Position numbers and translations under genes: made by a program
Notes under the pieces: model-generated
What the model saw: the letters and a program-made list of their open reading frames with translations, nothing else
Told to the model about the DNA's origin: nothing
Database searches by the model: none
Assembly: GCA_014843695.1 (NCBI GenBank)
Contig: CM026401.1
Coordinates: 50,022,430 to 50,086,429 of the forward strand
Source: Archivesica marissinica
Lineage: Eukaryota; Mollusca; Bivalvia; Venerida; Vesicomyidae
Direction of reading: 5' to 3'
Length of the DNA: 64,000 nucleotides
In this document: in pieces, positions 45,190 to 55,375 of the stretch
How positions within the stretch are numbered: the first letter of the stretch is position 1
Layout of the letters: every line of letters begins with the position of its first letter

Positions 45190-45366
45190 CTAGAATAGTA
45201 TGCAAATTAACGCATAACATTTCTCGTGCACTTTTATGGTCATTGCGAACATAACAAAGGACTCCGACTTGAGTAATAAAACTTGGGTAACTTTTTCATG
45301 GAACATTATTCCGTACTGGTCAAAAGCGATACCGTCGTATGAAACTGATGTACATTGGCCAGATTC
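45190..45366 (-). CDS. Possible downstream exon, 58 codons, function unknown
   Basis: On the minus strand a frame opens right after an AG (45368-45367) and runs 58 codons to a TAG at 45192-45190. Read in phase 0, it would join the signal-peptide exon at 46087-46010 without a frame change. It contains three cysteines, near residues 5, 50 and 55 of the segment. Against it: there is no clear pyrimidine tract before the AG, no family is recognised, and a stretch of this length can occur by chance. The frame could also be intronic. I see nothing that fixes its function. Confidence 0.15.
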   Translation of the reverse strand, partial: ESGQCTSVSYDGIAFDQYGIMFHEKVTQVLLLKSESFVMFAMTIKVHEKCYALICILF

Positions 45367-46009
45367 CTATGTGGCGTTCACGCTTGTTAATTTTAGATTT
45401 TCATTGACGATTTGAATAAACGATCGTAAATTCCTTAACCTTTCTTCGGATCGTTGACAAATCACACTTTATAGGTCGTTGAACTCGACTGTATAATTCG
45501 AAAAATTAAATGAGCTAAATAAAAAATAGATGGCTTTTGCAAAAAGAATATAAATTTTCTTTATTTAATCTTGGTGTCTAATTAGAGGCTTACTTTTTGT
45601 TCAAGTTCGAATGTCTTTATCAAGTTTCAAATTTATTGGCATAATCAGCAACTATATTGCCTTTGGCCATTTACAATTAACAAATCTGCAATCAAAATAT
45701 TTAATGCTCAACAAGTTAGCTGGTTTTTTATTGGATACACTTCGATCCACCCGTAATACGTACGCAATTACGATCTATATTGACTGATGTATGTCACAGG
45801 GTCGCGATCGTGAAAATCACCGGAAGATTGACTTAGCTAAATCGCTACATAAAACGTATTAAGCCAGAATACTACAACCAGCATAGGGCTGCACTAAGAG
45901 TGTGATAACAAGAAAACATTAATGCATATTCAATTAAGATGATTGAAAAGAAAACATAAACATTTTAAATGTTATAAATGATATATTTTATCGAAATTAA
46001 TGTGCTTAC

Positions 46010-46087
46010 CGAATCCGCTTTAATGTATCCAACAATCAAGGCACTTAAAATAAGGGCCGATAGGAGACCCAGATTTGGGCCCTTCAT
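46010..46087 (-). CDS. Candidate first coding exon: signal peptide of a secreted or membrane protein
   Basis: The minus strand reads an ATG at 46087-46085 and then 26 codons: a short basic start (MKGPNLG), a hydrophobic core (LLSALILSALIVGYI) and a polar end (KADS). The layout fits a cleavable signal peptide, with cleavage most plausible after KA. The exon ends exactly at a good 5' splice site (TCG|GTAAGC, GT at 46009-46008), leaving phase 0. G at -3 and A at -1 favour this ATG, and an in-frame TGA lies upstream near 46141, so it is the first ATG of the frame. The mature part would lie further left on the minus strand, possibly outside the window or at 45366. No family can be named. A chance hydrophobic frame remains possible. 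Confidence 0.45.
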
Positions 46088-47129
46088 TTCACCAGCACTT
46101 TTAGCAACCCGTTGTACGGGTATGCAGTCCAGGAACGATATTCACAATCAATCTAGTCACTACAAAGGCCAGCGCCTTAGTGAACAGTATTGAAAAACTA
46201 TCCAATCCGCACCATCTAATGAATGTATAATATTTTCCGTAAGTACAAAAATAGCAGAACAAACTTGAAAAAGGATGTGCAACTATGCAAAGTATCCTCC
46301 TTTCTCCACCGCTGACTAACTAATGAGAAATTCAGCCAGTGAAGCTCCGCGATACACTACCACGTAGAGTACAGTACACACACTGTTTCACTAGTTTCTC
46401 TAAAATAGCAAAATCAGCCGAAAACTACTTCACGCACCACTAGACGGTGGTAGACAATTCTCGTACTACCCCCGGTAGAGAATAAATAAATTTCAATCAA
46501 TCTGGTTTAGCTTTACACCAAGCGATATCATAACCAGATTTATGATCGTCTAACATAACATAAAACTGAATTGACAGTTAATGACCGTGTCTGATTTGGC
46601 TTTAGTTGTGTACTTTCGGTCAACTTTAAACATACACAAACATGACCCGTCTGAGGCGCCTACCTTTCAGAACTGCTGATTTATCAGAACGGCCCAGACG
46701 GATTATTTGCTTGCATAATCCGTAGTGGCAATTTATGACTGATAACGGTCTAATATTATCTTGTCCTGGTTTTATTACACATGGCACACTAAAATCGGAA
46801 GATGTCATAAAATCTGCAAGGAGATTAGACGTTTGACTGAAAGGTTACAAAGACCCTAAAATTAGACTGTGTCATCAAAATGATAAACGTTTATCTTTCC
46901 AAGGGGATTTTGATACAAAGGGAATAACTGTGCTGAGTTATTTGATAGTCAGAAGGTAGTCTATGATATCTGACATAGATATTCCAACAAGGTATTTGGT
47001 TTACTATCTGGTACATTATGCATCGAGAATTCGACACAGGAACAATCACTCGATTTAACTTGAAAAGTGATAGATTAATTAATCAAGTATATCCCATAGG
47101 TTATATAGCGCCAATAGTTTTGCATTTAT
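46088..47129. other. Unique sequence, possible 5' region of the minus-strand exon
   Basis: Non-repetitive and upstream of the signal-peptide exon on the minus strand. No clear TATA box is seen. A 60-codon minus-strand frame at 46808-46626 has no recognised domain. Confidence 0.4.
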
Positions 47130-47372
47130 GCACCTCCATGGTCGAGTGGTTACGGTCGCTGACTTGTATACCACTGTAACCTATCGTCTCTGATGGTCAC
47201 GGGTTCGAGCCCCGCTCAGACCGTGTCTCATTTATATGAAAAAGTTGTCAGTTTCTTACGGAGGCTGGTGCACCAAGTACTGGTTAACCGCTGGAGCCTG
47301 CCCAGGAAAGGTGTTGTTAGGTAAACTGCCCGTCGGGAAACCGGTAGCGACGTTAAATAAACTTAAATAAAA
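47130..47372 (+). mobile_element. SINE-C with SINE-A-like tail
   Basis: Head 'tggtcgagtggttacggtcg', B box 'gggttcgagccccgctcag', core 'tactggttaaccgctggagc'. After 'aaactgcccgtcggg' it ends 'accggtagcgacgttaaata', the SINE-A tail, instead of the usual SINE-C ending. Confidence 0.83.
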
Positions 47373-47386
47373 AACAAATCTATGTG

Positions 47387-47503
47387 GTGTCCGCCTCCTT
47401 GGTCGAGTGGTTAAGGTCGCTAATTTGTATACAACTGTAACCTATCATCACTAATGTTCATGGATTCGAGCCCAGCTCAAACCGTGTATCATTTATATGA
47501 AAT
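47387..47503 (+). mobile_element. SINE-C, 3' truncated
   Basis: Head 'ccttggtcgagtggttaagg' through the B-box region ('ggattcgagcccagctcaa') to 'atcatttatatgaaataag', where the 31-bp array begins. Confidence 0.8.
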
Positions 47504-47504
47504 A

Positions 47505-49398
47505 AGTAGCCACTGGAATTGACAGGACGCCAGTAATCAGCTACTGCAATAGACTGGGCGCCAGTAATCAGCTACTGGAATAGACAGGACGCCAGTAATC
47601 AGTTACTGGAATGGACTGGGCACCAGTAATCAGCTACTGGAATAGACTGGGCGCCAGTAATCAGTTATTGGAATGGACTGGGCATCAGTAATCAGCTACT
47701 GGAATAGACTGGGCACCAGTAATCAGTTACTGGAATAGACTGGGCACCAGTAATCAACTGGGCACCAGTAATCAGCTACTGGAATAGACTGGGCACCAGT
47801 AATCAACTGGGCACCAGTAACCAGCTACTGGAATAGACTGGGCACAAGTAATGAGCTACTGTCATAGACTGGACGCCAGTAATCAGCTACTGTCATAGAC
47901 TGGACGCCAGTAATCAGCTACTGGAATAGACTGGGCACCAGTAATCAGCTACTGGAATGGACTGGGCACCAGTAATGAGCTACTGGAATAGACTGGGCAC
48001 AAGTAATGAGCTACTGGAATAGACTGGGCGCCAGTAATCAGTTACTGGAATAGACTGGGCACCAGTAATCAGCTACTAGAATAGACTGGGCAGAAGTAAT
48101 GAGCTACTGGAATAGACTGGACGCCAGTAACCAGCTACTGGAATAGACTGGGCCCCAGTAATCAGTTACTGGAATAGACTGGACGCCAGTAATCAGCTAC
48201 TGGAATAGACTGGACGCCAGTAATCAGCTACTGAAATAGACTGGACACCAGTAATCAGCTACTGGAATAGACTGGACGCCAGTAATCAGCTACTGGAATA
48301 GACTGGGCACAAGTAATCAGCTACTGGAATAGACTGGGCGCCAGTAATCAGTTACTGGAATGGACTGGGCACCAGTAATCAGCTACTGGAATAGACTGGG
48401 CGCCAGTAATCAGCTACTGGAATAGACTGGACACCAATAATCAGTTACTGGAATAGACTGGACGCCAGTAATCAGCTACTGGAATAGACTGGACGCCAGT
48501 AGTCAGCTACTGGAATAGACTGGGCGCCAGTAGTCAGCTACTGGAATAGACTGGGCACCAGTAATCAGCTACCGGAATAGACTGGGCGCCAGTAATCAGC
48601 AACTGGAATAGACTGGGCACCAGTAATCAGCTACTGGAATAGACTGGACGCCAGTAATCAGCTACTGGAATAGACTGGGCGCCAGTAATCAGCTACTGGA
48701 ATAGACTGGGGCTATGGAATAGACTGGACGCCAGTAATCAGCTACTGGAATAGACTGGGGCTACTGGAATAGACTGGACGCCAGTAATCAGCTACTGGAA
48801 TAGACTGGACGCCAGTAATCAGCTACTGAAATAGACTGGACGCCAGTAATCAGCTACTGGAATAGACTGGGGCTACTGGAATAGACTGGACGCCAGTAAT
48901 CAGCTACTGGAATGGACTGGACGCCAGTAATCAGCTACTGGAATAGACTGGGGCTACTGGAATAGACTGGACGCCAGTAATCAGCTACTGGAATAGACTG
49001 GGGCTACTGGAATAGACTGGACGCCAGTAATCAGCTACTGGAATAGACTGGACACCAGTAATCAGCTACTGGAATAGACTGGACGCCAGTAATCAGCTAC
49101 TGGAATAGACTGGACGCCAGTAATCAGCTACTGGAATAGACTGGGGCTACTGGAATAGACTGGACGCCAGTAATCAGCTACTGGAATGGACTGGACGCCA
49201 GTAATCAGCTACTGGAATAGACTGGGGCTACTGGAATAGACTGGACGCCAGTAATCAGCTACTGGAATAGACTGGGGCTACTGGAATAGACTGGACGCCA
49301 GTAATCAGCTACTGGAATAGACTGGGGCTACTGGAATAGACTGGACGCCAGTAATCAGCTACTGGAATAGACTGAGTACCAGCAATTAGCTAATGTAA
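47505..49398. repeat. 31-bp minisatellite with hairpin units, about 58 copies
   Basis: Units 'atagactggacgccagtaat' plus 'cagctactgga'. Each has an inverted repeat CCAGTA-N6-TACTGG. From about 48700 a 19-bp short form ('atagactggggctactgga') is interleaved, giving compound steps. Confidence 0.97.
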
Positions 49399-49840
49399 TT
49401 GCCTGAGCGTGATCTACGTCAATTCTGATCTAACGTTCGAAAGTATTTTTCGATGCGCACGTGTAACTTGCGTACAAGAAGACAACAATATTATTTAACA
49501 TTTTCCCCTTCATGCACTGCATGTTAAACTCATTAAAACCAAACGAAAGTTATCATGAGAGCAGTTGGTAATTATGTTCCGCATGTTGTCTAGAAAATAC
49601 AGTTTATGCCGGGCGTTATGTATGCAGATCCGAGCTGACATAAATTCGTTGCGATTTAATATGACTAATATACTTAAATCCGTAGACAGAAATCGTTAAT
49701 TTGCACAGACAGAGCCTGCTTCTTATGATCTATTATTATTGCTATGTGGTACTGAAACTGAGTCAAAGAGAGCAACACGATCTCATGTTAAATATTACCT
49801 ATTATTGGGGAATGATGAATTTATTCGGTGACATTACAGT
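49399..49840. other. No gene or repeat recognised
   Basis: Unique sequence; nothing supportable. Confidence 0.45.
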
Positions 49841-49860
49841 TGTATTCCATTTTTCACAGA

Positions 49861-50152
49861 CGGATATGTAGTCCAGTGGTAACACGTTGGACTGGTAATC
49901 CCGGGATCGCAAGTTCGACCTCCCGTCTGACCCTAATACAATTAACAGTCTTTAAGATTGGACGTTAAACCGAGGTCTCGTTTCGGTGTTTTACACCGTG
50001 CACGTAAAAGACCCAGAGGAGACTCTGGAATGAGTCTCTGTCTGTATCATTGCACTATCCTCCAAACATCTAAAATGACTAATCTCTTGAGGAGGCGCCG
50101 CTCATATGGGCAACCGGTAGCGACGATAAATAAACGTAAATCACACACAACA
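49861..50152 (+). mobile_element. SINE-A, full length with perfect 13-bp target duplication
   Basis: Head 'gtagtccagtggtaacacg' with a tRNA-like loop reading GGT (Thr), a B-box variant, body and tail 'gcgacgataaataaacgtaa'. 'tgtattccatttt' lies at 49841-49853 and 50153-50165. Confidence 0.92.
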
Positions 50153-50344
50153 TGTATTCCATTTTAAAACACTGCCGTGATGTCATTCCTTTGTACGTGC
50201 AGTCCATTATTATTAATATTGGACTGGTGTTAAAAGGCCAGAGTATTATATTAAATACTAAGCGTACATGCAGTAAATTAACAATTTTAATTAGTAGGAT
50301 CTTGTTATACAAGTGTGTTTTAAGTAAGATATAAGCCGCACACG

Positions 50345-50420
50345 GATCCAATATGTAAAATATTGTTACTGTATTCGGCGTTACGTGCCTCACACAGTCC
50401 AATATTTTACATATTGGATC
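50345..50420. repeat. Perfect 21-bp inverted repeat with 34-base spacer
   Basis: Arms 50345-50365 and 50400-50420 begin 'gatccaatatgtaaaatatt' and its complement. No element termini or open frame explain it. It could be a MITE core or a cruciform-forming site. Confidence 0.85.
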
Positions 50421-50560
50421 GTTTTCGACTCATATCCTTTCGCATGTTTGTTTATATTTAACACACATACCATTTAGCATAAACATATGTACTGTATTAT
50501 ATGTGTACATATATATAGACTGTGTGTGTTTGTAACTCACACGTACAGGATATTATAATT

Positions 50561-50851
50561 TGTGTGTTTTACGTTTATTTATCGTCGCTACCGGTTGTCC
50601 ATATGAGCGACGCCTTCTGAAGAGATTAGTCATTTTAGATGTTTGGAGGATAGTGCAATGATACAGACAGAGACCCATTCCAGGGTCTCCTCTGGTTCTT
50701 TTACGTGCACAGTGTAAAGCACCGACACGAGTCCTCGGTTTAACGTCCCATCTGAAAGACTGTTAATTTAAGGTTTCAGACGAGGGATCGCACCTGCGAT
50801 CCCTGGATTACCAGTCCAGCGTGTTACCACTGGGCTATAGACCCGTCTGTA
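50561..50851 (-). mobile_element. SINE-A with 12-bp target duplication
   Basis: Full-length minus-strand copy. 'gatattataatt' flanks it at 50549-50560 and 50853-50864. Confidence 0.9.
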
Positions 50852-51617
50852 TGATATTATAATTAACAAATTAACAAATTAAACATTGTATACAGCTACC
50901 TAGCACGCTGTGCCAAGAACACTAGCAGATGTGTATAACAAAAGTTGATAGATTAATTTCAATTTTGTTTGCTCTACATAAAATTGAAATTAAAATAGAG
51001 ACGCCTAGGTAATTCCTATCTAGTATCTCTAATAACACGCTCGCATTGGACACATTTTAATCAACATGTATATCTAACATCAGTCTAACACCTTTCATAT
51101 ATTTATGAGTTTTTTCTCTCCATTGAATGTAATTGTATATGTATGCCCCTATTAGTATGATCAAGCGCGTAGCTATGCCTAACTATGGATTACGCATCAT
51201 CCCAGGGGGTCCAGGGGCATGCCCCACCCGGAGATTTTCCCCCCGCTATATGGTCTCAGGTGACGTTTGCCTACTATGAACATCAGCTACAATCAATATC
51301 TGGTGGCATTTTGTTCATGTCTGCTTTCTTGTGAATGATCAATGTCAGTGTCCCCCCTTACCCCCTTACGATCCAGTTTTTATTGCATTTTCCCCCGCAT
51401 TTATTTAATTTTCAGGAACTATCAAAATTAATCTTACGCACGTGCGTACATGCGTAAGCCTAGCTACACGCCTGATTGATGATGAGCTATGCAACTCTCT
51501 AATAAACCATATGTTCTGTTCTGTTCTATAATCAATCTTGACGTTATAATATTGAAGCGGCTACGCAACCAATCACATGCTCTGACTATGACAACACTGG
51601 CAATCATGTGCCGAGTG
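50852..51617. other. No gene; possible fragment of a dispersed repeat
   Basis: 'cccagggggtccaggggcat' and 'gccccacccggagattttcc' at 51210-51245 resemble the 'gggggtccgg(t/g)ggcatgttcc' segment of R2. Otherwise unique. Confidence 0.4.
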
Positions 51618-51628
51618 TATGCACTTTA

Positions 51629-51872
51629 AAGTTATTTATTTTACAACGATTGCGAAACAAGCTTTAACAACTTATATTTAATCACTCTCGTTGGCGCGGA
51701 TGAAAGCGTAAATGTGGTCATTCGTGTGGGAGGAAACCTGAGTACCCGGAGAAAACCCACCTGTCCAATCTGGCGACCGCGTACCATCTCACATACTTCC
51801 CGGCCTGAGAATCGAACCCGGGTTGCATTGGTGAGAAGCGAGCGCGCTAACCACTGCGCTAATCCGACAGCC
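51629..51872 (-). mobile_element. SINE-D, full length with target duplication
   Basis: Tail 'caacgattgcgaaacaagct' to head 'gcgctaaccactgcgctaat'. 'tatgcacttta' (51618-51628) and 'tatgcatttta' (51875-51885) flank it. Confidence 0.87.
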
Positions 51873-51954
51873 AATATGCATTTTATTGGGAGTGACTTCC
51901 CTTTACTGGATTCTCACAAGACAGTGGAGTAGTAGTTGCCTCCCGTTTGTAACA

Positions 51955-52155
51955 CCGTGTGATTACTGTTTAGAGCGTCGGATCTGGATTCGAACGGTCA
52001 CGGGATCGATACTCGGTCAGGGCACGTATGTAGTGTCGTTACCTACATTACTTAGTATTGGTTCACCGCTCAGGCCGCTACGCCTGCCCAGAAAAGGTGT
52101 CTAGGTCTCCGCAAAGGGTTTGACATAAATGGAACGTAAACACATACATACACGA
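51955..52155 (+). mobile_element. SINE-E, diverged head
   Basis: 'tagagcgtcggatctggatt', 'gatactcggtcagggcacgt', core 'gtattggttcaccgctcagg' with 'gcctgcccagaaaaggtgt', and tail 'gggtttgacataaatgg'. Confidence 0.75.
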
Positions 52156-52199
52156 TGCACCAACACAAAGTTATAAATGAACAGTTCGGGGTCATGCCA

Positions 52200-52483
52200 T
52201 GCTACAGTTAGTACAACTAACTACAGCATTCCCGGATGCAGTTAGATCAGGTTTACACCTATCCATGTATATACTTTATCCTGGATGTTGTCCACAATTG
52301 ATGCAAGTTACTTGGGATATAGTTACGGACGTAGTTTCTATATCTCTAACCAGGACGCAGTTTCCACGTATCTCCTACATATGAGACAATGTTCAAACAT
52401 CTACCCAGGATGCAGTTTGCTAGCCTTTCTCCTGGAAGCATGGTGCAGTTTGCTCTCTCTCTCTCTCTCTCTCTCGCGCTCTC

Positions 52484-52519
<36 letters not shown>

Positions 52520-52850
52520 GCTCTCGCTATCGCTCTCTCTCTCTCTCGCTCTCTCTCTCGCTCTCTCTCTCTCATTTTCCTGGAAGCATGTTGTTAATTT
52601 CTACCCATGATGCAGTTTACTCTCTTATTTTCCAGGAAACATGTTAATTTCTACCCATGATGTAGTTTATTCTCTTTTTTCCTGGAAACAGGTGGCTTAC
52701 TTCTACCCAGGATTCAGTTAACTCTCTTTTTTATTTGCCAGGAAACAGCTGGTTATCTTGTACCCAGGATGTAGTTAACTCTCTCTTTTTTATTTGCCAG
52801 GAAACAGCTGGTTAACTGATATCTCCTTTCTGTTTATCTCGGACGGAAAT
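52200..52850. repeat. Degenerate 60-65 bp tandem repeats with a CT/CG microsatellite
   Basis: 'acccaggatgcagttt' followed by 'ctctctttttt...tttgccaggaaacagctgg' recurs with decay about seven times. At 52449-52573 the CT part has expanded to a (CT)n run with CG interruptions. Confidence 0.75.
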
Positions 52851-53110
52851 GTTTTAGGTTTATTTATCGTCGCTACCGGTTGCCCATATGAGCGACGTCT
52901 CTTGAAGATATTAGTAATTTTAGATTTTTGGAGAATAGTGCAATGATACAGACAGAGACCCATTCCAGAGTCTCCTCTGGTTCTTTTACGTGCACGTTGT
53001 ACAGCACCGACACGAGACCTCGGTTTAATGTCCTATCTGAAATACTGTTAATTATATTAGGGTCAGACGGGGGATCGAACCTGCGATCCCCGGATAACCA
53101 GTCCAGCGTT
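52851..53110 (-). mobile_element. SINE-A, cut by LINE fragment
   Basis: From tail 'ggtttatttatcgtcgctac' to the head at 'ataaccagtccagcgtt', where LINE sequence takes over. The rest of the head is not found beyond it. Confidence 0.82.
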
Positions 53111-53515
53111 ATTTTATAACTACAGGTATTCATCAACAACTGCCTCAGACAGATCCTACGCATCAGATGGCCAGAAAAGATCACCAACCAGGAGTTGTGG
53201 CGGCGAACAAGAGAGGACCCAATCACAGACTCTATCACACAGAGGAAGTGGCGGTGGATAGGGCACACTTTACGACGAGACCAGCCCAACATAGCACGCC
53301 ACGCACTGGATTGGAATCCACAGGGCACACGGAAAAGAGGTCGACCAGTTACGACATGGCGAAGGACTCTGGACAGTGAGCCGCGCCGAAGCAGGATGTC
53401 ATGGGGGGGGGGAGCCAAAGCAGCAGCAACGGACCGGTCCAAGTGGAGAGCAGTGGTGAAGGCCCTATACCCCAACCGGGGTGAAGAGGATTGATGATGA
53501 TGATTTATGATGACG
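53111..53515 (+). pseudogene. RTE-like LINE, 3' end of ORF2
   Basis: From 53123 a frame reads the C-terminal end of a non-LTR reverse transcriptase to a TGA at 53492-53494. It includes the motifs NNCLRQILRIRWP, ELWRRTREDPI and RKWRWIGHTLRR. Such 'WRW(I/L)GH.LR' tails mark the end of RTE-type and related LINE polymerases, just after the RT domain. No catalytic RT motif is present, so this is a 5'-truncated, non-functional copy, the usual outcome of incomplete reverse transcription. The 3' end is a TGATGATGATG simple-repeat tail, also typical of RTE elements. A G10 run at 53403-53412 lies inside the frame. The fragment interrupts a SINE-A. Clade assignment is from memory of the family. Confidence 0.75.
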
Positions 53516-54471
53516 TAGAGCTGACCCCTATGACGCAGCTTGCTAAAACAACTTGCTAAATTTCGTCGCAGCTTAGTGCTAACTCTAGTGGTAACTCTTT
53601 TCTCCTGGCTGGTGGTTTGTCTTTCAAATGCTGACAATAGGAAACGTTCCTCCGATTTATTGGCAATTTAAGCGAAAAGCGAATCATTTAATTGACTGGC
53701 GGCTTTTTATTGGGGGGGTAAGGACTTAATTTAGCGCGTTGGTTCCAATATTGTTTCTTCCAATACGAAACTTTTGTTTCCGTCAACTAAAGGGACCGGT
53801 AGTAATATTTTATACAGAAAGGCTATCAAATAGACCGGTTATATACGTTTTACAAATTCCAAAAATATATGGAGATCGTTCTGAGAAGCAAATAGTATAC
53901 AATGCATGTTACTATATTATTCCGTGAGATTTTCATATAGATTTTAAATAATAAAACTTTTTGAGTAATTTGGACCATAAATTAATGAAAAAAAGGTGTT
54001 TCCATTTTTTTTTCATACATCCTCTCCTAAAATCCAAGATGGCCGCCGATGCCCGAAAAACGTCAATATACGGTTACTAAATTGATTTGAATGGAAGAGT
54101 TTGATTACCAAGTAAAACTTGTAGCCCATAAGTAGTTTACTTACATATTTGTATCTGTTGTAGGATGCACTAAAACTAATATAAACTAAAATAAAATCCA
54201 ATATGGCTGTCAAAACCCTAAAATTGGTGCTTCATTTTGTTTAAATACCATAAAACATCATCCTTTTTAACAAGCCCCAATACAAGTTTTAGTAGTAAAT
54301 TGTTACTTCCTAGTGGAACAGGTGTATGGAATAACGATGCGAGTAATAAACACGCACTTTTTGACACAGATTTCGTCTTGGTAAAAAAAAAAAACACCAC
54401 CCAATTTTTGTTTGCTAAAAACGATCAGTATGCAAGTTGGTTCACATCAATTTTTCGATACCCCGTCTGAC
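53516..54471. other. No gene; two 'aaaatccaa(g/t)atggc' segments
   Basis: 'aaaatccaagatggccgcc' (54029-54047) and 'aaaatccaatatggctgtc' (54193-54211) suggest a decayed repeat. A 77-codon frame at 54237-54470 has no recognised domain. Confidence 0.4.
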
Positions 54472-54672
54472 TCGGAGTGTGTGTTTTATATTTACCCATT
54501 CCAGAGTCTCCTCTGGTTCTATTACGTGCATGGTGTAAAGCAACGACACGAGGCCTCGGTTTAAAGTCCCATCTGTAATACTTTTAATTTTATTAGGGTC
54601 AGACGGGGGGTCGAACCAGCAAACCATGGATTACCAGCCCAACGTGTTACCACTGGACTACAGATCAGTCTG
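54472..54672 (-). mobile_element. SINE-A with internal deletion
   Basis: 'gtgtgttttatatttaccca' jumps directly to 'ttccagagtctcctctggtt', losing about 90 bp of tail. The head is intact to 'ggactacagatcagtctg'. Confidence 0.8.
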
Positions 54673-54682
54673 ATAATAGACT

Positions 54683-54923
54683 TAGTTTATACACATTTAT
54701 TTTAGCTCGATTTCGAAACAAGTTCTTACAACTTATATTAATCACTCTCGAGACCTCATTCCTGATGGAATTCATCGCCACGAGGGAGAGAGAAGAGGCA
54801 ACGTGGAATTTAAATACCTTGCATACGGGCACAATCGTAACGGCTCCAGCGGGGCTCGAACTCCGGACCGTTCGCACCTGAAGCGAACGCACATCCACTG
54901 AGCTACGCTATCACGACTTCCAC
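54683..54923 (-). mobile_element. SINE-B, full length
   Basis: Tail 'gtttatacacatttatttta' to head 'tatcacgacttccac'. B box in reverse 'agcggggctcgaactccgg'. Confidence 0.87.
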
Positions 54924-55375
54924 ATACTAGTAATATACGTTGTATTACTACATATTTATAATCACGAGTTTATCACCAAACCTACCTTTAATACATTTCC
55001 CATTTTTGGAGTGTTTGTTCTTTTAATAAAGAAAGCAACAGCTGTCAGCCCAATATTGTATGAAGCGGCATATCTCAGACATTCTATCAAAACCGCCTAT
55101 GAAGGAATTTATTTAGATTGTCAGTAAAGACTTCTTGTAGACCGCGTTCTTCGTGCAGAGCATCGTCAAGTGTTGGATATATTTATTCACATCTTTCTTT
55201 GAAACTGTTATTTTAGCCGTTTCTACGTAGTACTGTCGAATATCTTGTTTTTCTTGCTCCTGGGAAATATTATTTGAACTCGAACGTGTCGTTTTTAAAT
55301 GTTCTGGACAGCAATTCACCAAGATACCAATATAACCCATTAAGTGTCGTGTTGTGCCTTGTCTCCAGACAAGCG
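54924..55375. promoter_or_regulatory. Upstream region of the bHLH gene
   Basis: Unique sequence between a SINE and the bHLH start. It holds one CAGCTG E-box near 55031 and, just before the ATG, 'ccttgtctccag' with AG at 55367-55368. That could be a 3' splice site of a 5' exon. No TATA box stands out. Any regulatory role is inference. Confidence 0.3.

Noticed and set aside
52873..53637. 254-codon minus-strand frame
   Set aside because: It is the antisense of the RTE-like LINE fragment plus SINE-A, whose plus-strand reading has a recognisable RT tail.
54237..54470. 77-codon plus-strand frame
   Set aside because: No recognisable domain; the region looks like a decayed repeat.
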